Shown: positions 36,130-43,822 of the stretch, piece after piece | Layout of the letters: the number at the start of each line of letters is the position of its first letter | Position numbering within the stretch: the stretch's first letter is position 1 | Assembly (NCBI RefSeq): GCF_003966125.1 | Contig: NZ_RXMA01000027.1 | Location: 1 to 64,000 of the forward strand | Source: Azospirillum griseum | GTDB lineage: Bacteria; Pseudomonadota; Alphaproteobacteria; Azospirillales; Azospirillaceae | DNA length: 64,000 bases | Direction of reading: 5' to 3' | Notes under the pieces: generated by a model | Told to the model about the DNA's origin: nothing | Seen by the model: only the letters and a program-made list of their open reading frames with translations | Database searches by the model: none | Translations under genes and position numbers: made by a program

Positions 36130-36875
36130 CGGTTGCCTCCCCGAGCCGTCAGGGCGTCCAAATCCCGTTCCAGGGCCGCCATCGCCTGCTCGGCGCTGTC
36201 CACCCCGCTCCGAAGCCGTTGACGCACCAGACTGCTCGATTCACCATCCGCCGCCGCGCCACCACGCCTCAACTGCAAGGCCCCATAGCGCACGGTCAGG
36301 AAGGTCGCGATCAGGGTGATGAGCGCGGTGATGGCGTCGAGCACGAAGGTCCCGTTGGCCAGTTCCGCCTCCACCCGCGCGATGCGCCCCCGCAAACCAC
36401 CCAACGAGGAGCGCAGGATCACCTCGCCCACCGCCTGACCGAAGCTGTTGTGCACCGGCGCGCCCAGGATCAGGGCATCGCCGACGATCTGCTGGTGCAC
36501 GCCATCACCGATCAGGCCGGATTCCAACCCCCAATGGATCGGGGTGCTGGTGCCAATGGCGGCGTGATCGGCGGCGAACAGCACGGTGCGCCGGTCATCG
36601 ACCACTTCGACGCCCAAAATTTCATCGCCCGCCGCCACCCGCTCCACCTGGGCCTGCACATCCACCAGCTCCGCCAGATCCAGCCCCAAGGTCAGGCCAT
36701 ATTCGACGTGACGCCGCATGTCATCGGCCACCACCCACAGGCGGGAGCTGGTGATGTCGCGCAGCTTCTGTTCGAATTTCAACCCGGCCAGAATGACCGA
36801 CAGAAACACCGCCAACGCCACCGTGGCCGCAATCACGGCCCCGGTGCGCAACGCCAGACCGCCACCCACAATCAT
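36126..36875 (-). CDS. two-TM membrane sensor protein, first gene of operon
   Basis: 249 aa; not a named family. TM1 (residues 11-30) is followed by a periplasmic domain with the shared motif (VEYGLTLGLDLAELVDVQAQ, residues 58-77, then LGVEVVDDRRTVLFAADHAA) and a further stretch ending near residue 170. TM2 (about 175-195) leads to a short cytoplasmic helical tail. It lacks an output domain. Strong GGAGG site. It starts a run of eight genes with overlaps or tiny gaps, which implies one transcript down to the STAS gene. Confidence 0.72.
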   Translation of the reverse strand: MIVGGGLALRTGAVIAATVALAVFLSVILAGLKFEQKLRDITSSRLWVVADDMRRHVEYGLTLGLDLAELVDVQAQVERVAAGDEILGVEVVDDRRTVLFAADHAAIGTSTPIHWGLESGLIGDGVHQQIVGDALILGAPVHNSFGQAVGEVILRSSLGGLRGRIARVEAELANGTFVLDAITALITLIATFLTVRYGALQLRRGGAAADGESSSLVRQRLRSGVDSAEQAMAALERDLDALTARGGNR

Positions 36876-37096
36876 AAGGTGGCCTCCGAACCCGTTCCCA
36901 TCGCTTTCGCCACGGTCTCACCACCCCATCTTCAGCGGTCCGTCTATGCGGTCCTACCACCATGGTCAGGGATTTGGAGCGTCAAGACAAGATGGCGACT
37001 GACGCGGATTGCCGACAAATGTGTTTTAAATCTTTGCCGAGGCTGGATGAACACGCGCGGATTGTGCATAGGCGCAACCCAGACACGCCTCCCGCG

Positions 37097-37852
37097 CTAC
37101 CGCCGGTCGTTCTCCACCCAAACCGCCGTGCCTGGCGCGGGCGGAGGCGGCCACTCCTCGGCGGTCTCGTCCCCGTCCTGCGCGGAGTCCGACAGCGTGG
37201 CCTGAGGATCCGCCGGTTTTTGCGCGGCACCGGCCGCCCGCAACGCGTGGAGCGCCTCCGCCGCCTCGCGATCGCCTTGGCGGGCCGCCGCCTCAAACCA
37301 GCGCGCGGCTTCCACCGGGTCGCGCGGCACGCCCACACCTTGGCTCAGGCACAACGCCAATCGGAACTGCCCGGCCATGTTGCCCTGAACCGCCGCCCGG
37401 CGCAGCCACGCCACCGCCTGCACCTCGTCGCGCGCCACGCCACGCCCGTCCAGCAGCAGCAAGGCCACATTCACCTGCGCGGTGGCCGATCCTTGCAGCG
37501 CGGCCAACCGGTACCAGCCCGCCGCCCGCGCCGGGTCACGCGGCAAGCCAGCCCCCTGTTCCAGCATGTAACCCAAATTGTTCTGCGCGCCCACATCGCC
37601 CTGCGCCGCCGCCCGCCGGTACCAGGCGACCGCCGCGCGCGGGTTGGCGGGCACACCCACCCCGTTTGCCAGCAGAAAGGCCAACATCGCCTGCGCACCG
37701 ACATGCCCGCCACGCGCGGCCTTGCGGTACCAGGCAATCGCCGCCGCCAGATCAAGCGGACGAAGCGAATCAGCCAGAGCGTGTTGCGCGGCGGGATCGC
37801 CCATCCTGGCCCTCACCCGCGTCCAGATCGCTGATGCTCCGATCTTTGGCAT
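37097..37852 (-). CDS. Sel1-repeat (TPR-like) protein
   Basis: 251 aa with five or six Sel1 repeats of 36 residues (AIAWYRKAARGGHVGAQAML, AVAWYRRAAAQGDVGAQNNL and so on) filling residues 25-205, and an acidic, proline-rich tail. Such repeats mediate protein contacts and often serve signalling. No signal peptide is seen. The ATG at 37852 has GGGGGA at good distance; an upstream in-frame ATG has none. It lies 221 bases upstream of the sensor operon on the same strand and is divergent from the RsbW-like gene, so it may be part of the same system. Confidence 0.85.
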   Translation of the reverse strand: MPKIGASAIWTRVRARMGDPAAQHALADSLRPLDLAAAIAWYRKAARGGHVGAQAMLAFLLANGVGVPANPRAAVAWYRRAAAQGDVGAQNNLGYMLEQGAGLPRDPARAAGWYRLAALQGSATAQVNVALLLLDGRGVARDEVQAVAWLRRAAVQGNMAGQFRLALCLSQGVGVPRDPVEAARWFEAAARQGDREAAEALHALRAAGAAQKPADPQATLSDSAQDGDETAEEWPPPPAPGTAVWVENDRR

Positions 37853-38064
37853 GGCGTGTTCCCCCGCGCTCCGACTCCCCGGTGGAGTCTCCTGTCCCAT
37901 TGTGTCATCTGTGCGGCCCGTTCCACCGCGTCAACCGATGCCCGGCGCGCATTTGTCACGGTGGACCCGCCCGGTGGTGCCGAGCCGGGCTTGCACGCCC
38001 CCTCATCCGTCCCCACAGTAAAGCGGCACCCAACCGCGCGTCACCGGATCAGAGGGAACAGGGC

Positions 38065-38484
38065 ATGAGCGACCGGCTCGATCTGGAGTTGCGCGCCGAT
38101 CTGGGGGAACTGACCCGGCTGGCCGACGCGGTCGACGCCTTTGCCACGCGCAACGGCCTGCCGCCGGACATCGCCTTCAAGATCACGCTCTGTCTGGACG
38201 AACTCATCACCAACACCCTGAGCCATGGCGGGGTCTGCGGGGTGATCTCCGTTCGGCTGCGCTACGATGGGACCAGCGTCGAGGTGGAGATCGAGGACGA
38301 CGCGCCGCCCTTTGACCCCTTCGCCGCCCCCCCTGCCCCCGACCTGACCAGCGGCGTCGAGGATCGCCCGGTCGGCGGCCTTGGCCTGTTTCTGGTGATG
38401 CAGACGATGGATCGGACCGGCTACCAGCGCGACGGCTCCCGCAACCGGGTGCGGTTGACCAAACACCTGCCCCCACCGGCGTAA
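38065..38484 (+). CDS. RsbW/SpoIIAB-like ATP-binding anti-sigma regulatory kinase
   Basis: 139-aa HATPase_c_2 protein: N box LDELITNTLSHG (Glu46, Asn50), DDAPPFDPF acid box and G box VGGLGLFLVMQTMD. Members phosphorylate a STAS antagonist or bind a sigma factor. In this window it fits the STAS/SpoIIE pair as the third member of a partner switch, though it is in a separate, divergent transcription unit. No sigma factor or response regulator is close. The ATG follows AGAGGGA; upstream in-frame sequence is not conserved. Confidence 0.88.
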   Translation: MSDRLDLELRADLGELTRLADAVDAFATRNGLPPDIAFKITLCLDELITNTLSHGGVCGVISVRLRYDGTSVEVEIEDDAPPFDPFAAPPAPDLTSGVEDRPVGGLGLFLVMQTMDRTGYQRDGSRNRVRLTKHLPPPA

Positions 38485-38816
38485 CCGCGCTGGCGCGCGC
38501 CCGGCGCGACGGTGCCGGGATGCGGGGAAACCCCTATCCGTGTTGCGTCCATCCCAAAATGGACACTCCCGCTCTTCTGCCAATCATTGGCCGTTTTTCA
38601 GTAAAATTTAAAATTTTTGCAACACTATGAGCGGATAACAACACTGGGCGACGTGGCTTGCAACAATCCGATGCATGACAAGCGGCCCCGATTACTGCAT
38701 TCTTCACGCTGACCGATGTTTGGCACCGATCCCCCCTCAAACCGATTCGCGTGTTTGGGGTGTTGGTCCGGTGACAGGCGTCCATCGTGCAACGCTATCG
38801 TGTGGAGTCGACGAAC
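38485..38816. other. AT-rich intergenic region before the HTH gene
   Basis: 332 bases; 38590-38640 is strongly AT-rich and probably carries the promoter of the HTH gene. I could not fix -35/-10 boxes. No RNA gene or terminator was recognised. Confidence 0.3.
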
Positions 38817-39002
38817 ATGACCGGGACGCAGTGCCAAGCGGCACGACTGCGCCTTGGCTGGTCGACACGGATGCTGGCGAGCAAGGCCGGTGTTCCGTGG
38901 TACGCCGTAATCAATTTCGATTACGGAACGGGGGAGGTCGATCCCGACATCGTCGCGGCCCTGTCCCGTGCCTTCCGCCAGGCGGGCGTCGATCTGCGCT
39001 GA
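38817..39002 (+). CDS. small XRE-type helix-turn-helix protein
   Basis: 61 aa, essentially one HTH domain: MTGTQCQAARLRLGWSTRML, ASKAGVPWYAVINFDYGTG and a final VAALSRAFRQAGVDL. The frame matches short Cro/C1-type proteins common in alphaproteobacteria. A GGAG lies nine bases before the ATG; a GTG at 38787 would add ten residues. It sits beside the STAND gene and the prophage border and may regulate one of them, but nothing shows which. Confidence 0.8.
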   Translation: MTGTQCQAARLRLGWSTRMLASKAGVPWYAVINFDYGTGEVDPDIVAALSRAFRQAGVDLR

Positions 39003-39134
39003 TCCATCGGCGCTGACAGGCGTGGTCCGGCGGGGGGCCTTCCCCCGCCAATCCCTCGCCTCATCCACCGTTCCATCCGGTTGGTTTGCGCTGCCCCGGC
39101 TCCTCCCCCCCTCGCCCGCGTGGCCCGATCATCC

Positions 39135-42029
39135 CTACACCCCCGGCTCGTTGGGAATCGCCCGCTCCACCTCCGCCCGCTCCAGCCACACCGCCGCCTC
39201 ATCCGGTCGGTTGAGCTCCAGCAGGCAGTGACCAACCGCGTCCAAACTGATGGCAAGGCTCTCGTGGTCAACGCGGCCATGCACGTCGCCTCGCTCCGCC
39301 GACGCAACCGCCCGTTCAAACCTCTCTTGCGCGGCGGCGTGCTCTCCGCGACTGGACAGGCAGATTCCCACCTGATGCAGGCTCCGGCCAAGGCTCCCGT
39401 GGTCAACGCGGCCATGCACGTCGCCTCGCTCCGCCGCCGCAACCGCCCGTTCAAACCATGCTTGCGCGGTGGCGTGCTCTCCGCGAAAGGACAGGCACAT
39501 GCCCACCTGGTGCAGACTTGTGCCAAAACTCTCGTGGTCAACGCGGCCATGCACGTCGCCTCGCTCCTTCGCCGCAACCGCCCGTTCTAACCACTCTTGC
39601 GCGGCGGCGTGCTCTCCGCGACGGAGCAGGCAGATGCCCACCTCATGCAGGCTCACGCCAAGGTTCTGGTGGTCCACGTGGCCATCCCCATCGCCTTGCT
39701 CCGCCGCCGCGACAGCCCGTTCAAGCCAAGGCTGCGCTTCTGACCAGCGCCCCAGCCGACTGAGGCACGACCCAACATTGTTCAGACAAACGCCGAACCG
39801 CCCATGGTCCGCAATGCCCTCGCTGGATTTCGCTTCGGCCCGTTCGACCGACCGCAGCGCCCAAGCCAATGCCTCCTCAAACCGACCAAGCTGGTGGAGC
39901 GCGCGTTGCATCCATTGCGCATCATCCGCTGACCACTCCACCCCGAGAATCGTCCAGCGATCGACCTCGGGCTGGAAACGGAACAGGCGCGTTGCCAGAT
40001 CGGCCCGGTTCGGCTGCCGCGCCACCTCCCGCGCCGCCGCGACCATCGCCCGCGCTTGCGCGGCGGCCACCTTCGGCACCATGCCGATCATGGACGCCGA
40101 CAGGTCGTGGTCGTTGAGGAAGGCGGCGAGCAGTTGGTGCATCCGCAGCGTGTCGGCTCCGTCCAACAGGTGCAGATCCAGGCACTGGGTCAGGTGTTCA
40201 TTAAACACTTGGTCGGTCCAGCCCGCCCCCTCGCGCAGGTGAGCGGACAGTTCGTCGCCGTCAATGGCTTGCGAATCCAGGCGCGCCGCCGCGTGCAGCA
40301 GCAGGCGCGCCGGATCCGCCAACCGCTCATACACCGCGTCAAAGCTCTGCGTCGCTTCCGCCGCCATCAGCGACGCGGCCCCCGCCGCGCGCCCGCGCCC
40401 CGCCGCCTTTTTCAGGGTGGCGGAGGCCGGAACCAGTTGCACCGGCAGCCCACCGGCCATCCGCAGCAGCGCGGCCCCCTGGCTGCGGGCGATCTCCGGC
40501 CCGGCGATGCGCTCGACCAGGGCCAGGGCCGCATCGTCGGGCAGGGGCGAAACCACCAGATCGGGAGCCACCAAACCCCATTGGTCCAGCAGCGAGGTCA
40601 GCAGCGTGTGGCACGGCGCACCGGCGGGCGGCAGCCAGGGCAGCGCATCCTCCACAGCCACGACGTTGTCAAAAATCAGCAGGCTGGGCGCGGCGTGCAG
40701 CGCGCGCAACACCCGGACCGCCTGATCCTCCAGCGGCAGATCGGGCGGAAAGCTCAGGTCAAGATAACGCCGCCCCAACTCCGCCAAACCAACCGCGATG
40801 GCGCGGTTTCCCGCCTCGATCACGAAACATCCGCCGGGGTAGCGGTGGCGGTTGCGGCGGGCGTGTTCGCGCGCCAGTTCGCTTTTCCCCACCCCCGGCG
40901 CACCGCGCAGCACCAGCACCGCATCCTGTGCCGGTTCGCCCAACCGCGCTGTGATCGTCGCCAGCAGATCATCCCGCCCCACCAGCGACAGGTTGCGCAA
41001 CGCCGGAATGTTGCTGCGCGCCACCGCTGGCGCGGTGGTCAGCGGTGGCGGCGGGAGCGGAGCGGTTTGGGACTGCGCCAACCGTGCCAGAGGAAAGCGC
41101 CCGCTGTAGGGCGGATCCGGGAACAGGCTTGGATCGACCGTCCAGCGTTCCTCCGGGTTGTCTTCGTACCGAATCGGAAACAGCGTGACCTCCGCCCCGT
41201 CCACCGACGCGAAAAAGGCACGGTTTGGCCATTGCCGTGTCTGATAGGCCGCCCCCGCCGCGATGTGCAGCGCCTCGCCGCTGGTGCCACGGGTGGCCGC
41301 GACGGTGTTTTCATGCAAATGGCCGCGCAGGATCAGATCAACATCCCGTTCCAAGGCCGCCCTGATGTTGCTGGCCTCCACACCGTGCAACCAATCAAGC
41401 GGGTGATGCAGCAGCGCCACCGACAGATCCGGGGTCAACCCCTTCAGGCATTTCAGCGCTTCCTCCAAGCACCGCCGCCCCACCCACAGCTTGCCATGAT
41501 CATCGTCGCCCGCGCAGAACAGGGCGCTGTTGATCGGCAGCACACCCACCGTTCCCCCCGGCAGAGACACACGCTCCACCGGCCCGCAACTGCTGGCCTC
41601 GGGAAAGCGCCGGATGCCGGTGAAGTAATCCTTGTACCAGGTGAGAAACGCCGCCTGCTTGTCGGTGATGTGATGCTTCGGATGCGCCGGGCCGAAATAG
41701 ATGTCCGCCTCTTCCCGCTTGCTCAGGCTGCGCGACAAACCAACCCCGGCGGCCCGGTCCACGTCGTGGTTCCCCGGCACCACAAACAGCCGCTCCCGGC
41801 CCAGCCCCAACGCCTTCAGGACGGCGTCGAAAAAGTCGCTGACCGCCTGGTATTCGCTGGCCTTGCCGCTCTGGGCGATGTCGCCGGTGGCGAACACCAG
41901 ATCGGCCCCGTGCCCCTGCTGCACAAAACGTGGCAGCGACGCGACCAGCGCGTTCAGCACCACGTTGCGGTCATACGCGTCGCCGCCCGCAAAGTGGAAA
42001 TCCGAAATGTGAAGCCAGCGCGCCTTCAT
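39135..42029 (-). CDS. metallophosphoesterase-STAND NTPase-TPR protein (defence candidate)
   Basis: 964 aa, three parts. Residues 1-260 are a calcineurin-like phosphoesterase with the full metal set: Asp10/His12, Asp50 in ATGDIAQSG, Asn87-His88 in PGNHD, His208/209 and GHLH at 236-239. Residues 360-720 are an NB-ARC/STAND-type ATPase: Walker A GAPGVGKSE (Lys382), Walker B-like LLIFDNV, and a GLPVQL motif. Residues 745-964 are TPR repeats of 45 residues. Nuclease or phosphatase effector, switch ATPase and repeat sensor is the plan of NLR-like antiphage proteins such as Avs. There is no signal peptide. The ATG follows AAGGGG; longer frames run into the tRNA terminator. Confidence 0.85.
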   Translation of the reverse strand: MKARWLHISDFHFAGGDAYDRNVVLNALVASLPRFVQQGHGADLVFATGDIAQSGKASEYQAVSDFFDAVLKALGLGRERLFVVPGNHDVDRAAGVGLSRSLSKREEADIYFGPAHPKHHITDKQAAFLTWYKDYFTGIRRFPEASSCGPVERVSLPGGTVGVLPINSALFCAGDDDHGKLWVGRRCLEEALKCLKGLTPDLSVALLHHPLDWLHGVEASNIRAALERDVDLILRGHLHENTVAATRGTSGEALHIAAGAAYQTRQWPNRAFFASVDGAEVTLFPIRYEDNPEERWTVDPSLFPDPPYSGRFPLARLAQSQTAPLPPPPLTTAPAVARSNIPALRNLSLVGRDDLLATITARLGEPAQDAVLVLRGAPGVGKSELAREHARRNRHRYPGGCFVIEAGNRAIAVGLAELGRRYLDLSFPPDLPLEDQAVRVLRALHAAPSLLIFDNVVAVEDALPWLPPAGAPCHTLLTSLLDQWGLVAPDLVVSPLPDDAALALVERIAGPEIARSQGAALLRMAGGLPVQLVPASATLKKAAGRGRAAGAASLMAAEATQSFDAVYERLADPARLLLHAAARLDSQAIDGDELSAHLREGAGWTDQVFNEHLTQCLDLHLLDGADTLRMHQLLAAFLNDHDLSASMIGMVPKVAAAQARAMVAAAREVARQPNRADLATRLFRFQPEVDRWTILGVEWSADDAQWMQRALHQLGRFEEALAWALRSVERAEAKSSEGIADHGRFGVCLNNVGSCLSRLGRWSEAQPWLERAVAAAEQGDGDGHVDHQNLGVSLHEVGICLLRRGEHAAAQEWLERAVAAKERGDVHGRVDHESFGTSLHQVGMCLSFRGEHATAQAWFERAVAAAERGDVHGRVDHGSLGRSLHQVGICLSSRGEHAAAQERFERAVASAERGDVHGRVDHESLAISLDAVGHCLLELNRPDEAAVWLERAEVERAIPNEPGV
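39138..39797 (-). repeat. 135-bp tandem repeats encoding TPRs
   Basis: Five units of 45 codons in the 3' end of the STAND gene. The three inner units (39258-39662) are nearly identical at DNA level over long stretches, for example the block encoding RGDVHGRVDH recurs at exact 135-bp spacing. The outer units have diverged. Confidence 0.85.
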
Positions 42030-42195
42030 GACCACCCCTTGCGTGCATCCACCCGCCCTGAGACCAGAGGGGTCCAAACCCACGCCCGCCTCACCGCCTT
42101 CCGCGCGTGAGATGAAGCACAGTCCCCTATTTTGGTTGAACGGAATGGAGCAAATCAACCACGCCCTCTCCCGGAAGGCCAAAAGCACGCAAAAC

Positions 42196-42230
42196 AAAAA
42201 GCCCCGAAGCCAAAGGCTTCAGGGCTTTTT
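42196..42230 (-). terminator. terminator downstream of the tRNA-Pro 3' end
   Basis: AAAAAGCCCCGAAGCC pairs with GGCTTCAGGGCTTTTT (one mismatch) around AAA. It follows the tRNA fragment in the leftward direction and presumably ended the tRNA transcript before integration. It also works rightwards. Confidence 0.8.
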
Positions 42231-42241
42231 CCGTTCTGAAC

Positions 42242-42286
42242 TGGTCGGAGCGACAGGATTCGAACCTGCGACCCCCAGACCCCCAG
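42242..42286 (-). other. attachment site: 3' fragment of tRNA-Pro(GGG)
   Basis: On the minus strand this reads anticodon loop CTGGGGG, 3' anticodon stem TCTGG, variable loop, T arm GCAGG-TTCGAAT-CCTGT, acceptor strand CGCTCCG, and ACCA. The 5' half is absent to the right, where the sequence turns into unrelated AT-rich DNA with the palindrome GTTAT-GCG-ATAAC (42294-42306). A tRNA cut exactly in the anticodon loop is the classic att duplicate left by a tyrosine integrase. The orientation means the element lies to the right. Confidence 0.85.
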
Positions 42287-42470
42287 AAATGGGGTTATGC
42301 GATAACATATTGGCTTTCAACAATGATAGCCAAGGCGTTCAAGGCAGAAACAACCAGGATAAACCCTGCAGTTCCACACCACCTTCCACACAAAACGAGC
42401 CGAGTCACTGAACTGGATACGGCGAATGTAAGGATGTAGAGTCATCGCGCAGTGGCATATGAGGAAATGA

Positions 42471-43364
42471 ATGCGCGTCCAGCTTGCCAAAAGCCTGACA
42501 GTGATCGGAGGTTTAAGCGCAACCGGGAAAGCGGTGCTATGGGCAATCGGTTCCTCTGTCACATTCCAAGCCCTGACAGCAGCGATGAAGGCGCTTGGTG
42601 CCTCCCTGCCCTCACTGGAAATCGCTTTTGTACGGGGAGCCGCTGCCCTGGTTCTGGTGGCCGTGACATGGCGGGCATGGCGGGATCTGCGCATGCTCCC
42701 CGACAAGCCCATTCACCTCTTGCGTGCAGGGCTGGGTACGCTTGCGCTGTTGTGCAGCGTCTACGCCCTCTCCACCAAACTGCCCCTGGCTCTGGTCACG
42801 CTCATCCTGTATAGCCGGATTTTGCTGATGATCCCCCTCGCACGCCTGACTTTGGGCGAACGGACGGGATCAGAGCTATGGACCGCGACGATGGTGGGTT
42901 TTGCAGGCGTCGTAATCGCTGTTTCGCCCACTCTGACATTGCCGGACCAAGTACCTGGCACTTTGGCAATGATGGTTGCAGCAGTGGCGTCGGCTGGCAG
43001 CCAGCTCGCCGTTCGGCGGCTGACCCTGACGACTTCCAGCGCTGAGATCGTCGCCGCCTATGCGGTGATCAGCACCATGCTTCTTGCCGTGCCCACGGCA
43101 TGGGTATGGGTTCCACCGACAGCACCAGAAGCCGTTGGGCTTCTGGGTGTTGGCCTGCTGGGCATGACCGCGCTCTATTGCACCGCCCAAGCATACCGAT
43201 TCGCTCCGGCCACCACAGTTGCGCCGCTGAGCTTTATCGAAATCCCACTCGCGGCGATGCTGGATTATGCGGCTTGGGGCAAAGCCCCATCTTGGCAGAC
43301 CGCATTCGGAGCAGCGCTGATCATTGCAGCAACATATTCCGTGACCCGGATCAATCGACGCTGA
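42471..43364 (+). CDS. EamA/DMT-family transporter
   Basis: 297 aa with about ten TMs in two EamA halves (LGASLPSLEIAFVRGAAALV; ALYCTAQAYRFAPATTVAPL; SFIEIPLAAMLDYAAWGKAP near the end). Family members export or import small metabolites; the substrate is unknown. It is the only rightward gene inside the element and lies next to the attachment site, the usual place for cargo picked up by a prophage. The ATG follows GAGGAAATGA. Confidence 0.88.
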   Translation: MRVQLAKSLTVIGGLSATGKAVLWAIGSSVTFQALTAAMKALGASLPSLEIAFVRGAAALVLVAVTWRAWRDLRMLPDKPIHLLRAGLGTLALLCSVYALSTKLPLALVTLILYSRILLMIPLARLTLGERTGSELWTATMVGFAGVVIAVSPTLTLPDQVPGTLAMMVAAVASAGSQLAVRRLTLTTSSAEIVAAYAVISTMLLAVPTAWVWVPPTAPEAVGLLGVGLLGMTALYCTAQAYRFAPATTVAPLSFIEIPLAAMLDYAAWGKAPSWQTAFGAALIIAATYSVTRINRR

Positions 43365-43365
43365 C

Positions 43366-43405
43366 GATCACGCGGATCGTTCCCCGGTGAACGATCCGCG
43401 TGATC
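43366..43405. terminator. 17-base perfect hairpin between convergent genes
   Basis: GATCACGCGGATCGTTC pairs fully with GAACGATCCGCGTGATC around a six-base loop. It separates the DMT gene from the phage late operon. No U run. Confidence 0.6.
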
Positions 43406-43411
43406 TAACCG

Positions 43412-43813
43412 TCAACCCGGGTGCGCCGCGCCGCTGGCCAGCTCCGCGATCTGAGCCAACCCGGCGGCGTAGGCCACAGGATCAGCTGGATCGAGACGAT
43501 CCAGCACGTCCCGGATCGCCTCGTGCGGCCCATCGCAGACCGATCCGCTGATCGGTTGGGCCAGCGAACCAACAATAGCTGCCGCCCCGATCACCCCCGC
43601 CGACGCTCCACCCGAAAAAATTGCGGTGCGCGCCTTTCCAACGTTGCTTGCCAACGTTGACAATGCGCGACGCGCCCGATACCAGGGCGAACTGGGCGCA
43701 GGCACCGGCAGGATTGCGTCAGCAACAGACGCCAAGCCGATGGCCAACAGGATATTGGTCAGCAGGTCGGGATAGTCGGCCAGCAAAGCCGAAAGCAGAG
43801 ACATGATTTCCAT
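43412..43813 (-). CDS. phage membrane protein, holin candidate
   Basis: 133 aa; not recognised by family. Two hydrophobic stretches are visible (LLTNILLAIGLASVADAILP near residue 17, and AGVIGAAAIVGSLAQPIS near 72). It is the last late gene, directly after the endolysin (nine bases), which is the usual holin position. The C-terminal 40 residues are soluble and acidic. Start chosen by AGGAG five bases before the first ATG; a second ATG three codons later is possible. Confidence 0.5.
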   Translation of the reverse strand: MEIMSLLSALLADYPDLLTNILLAIGLASVADAILPVPAPSSPWYRARRALSTLASNVGKARTAIFSGGASAGVIGAAAIVGSLAQPISGSVCDGPHEAIRDVLDRLDPADPVAYAAGLAQIAELASGAAHPG

Positions 43814-43822
43814 GATCGCTCC

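Noticed and set aside
36876-37096. TTGACG-type box as promoter of the sensor operon
   Set aside because: No acceptable -10 at 16-18 bases was found, so I list no promoter there although one is expected.
38628-38641. TGAGCGGATAACAA, a 14-base match to the core of the E. coli lac operator
   Set aside because: The flanks do not extend the symmetric operator, there is no LacI-type gene nearby, and the stretch is AT-rich, so a chance match is more likely.
39258-39662. CRISPR-like regularly spaced repeats
   Set aside because: The spacing is exactly 135 bp, in frame, and encodes TPR units; the stretches between identical blocks are not unique spacers.
42242-42330. A complete tRNA-Pro gene
   Set aside because: The D arm and 5' acceptor strand are absent to the right of the anticodon loop; only the 3' part is present.
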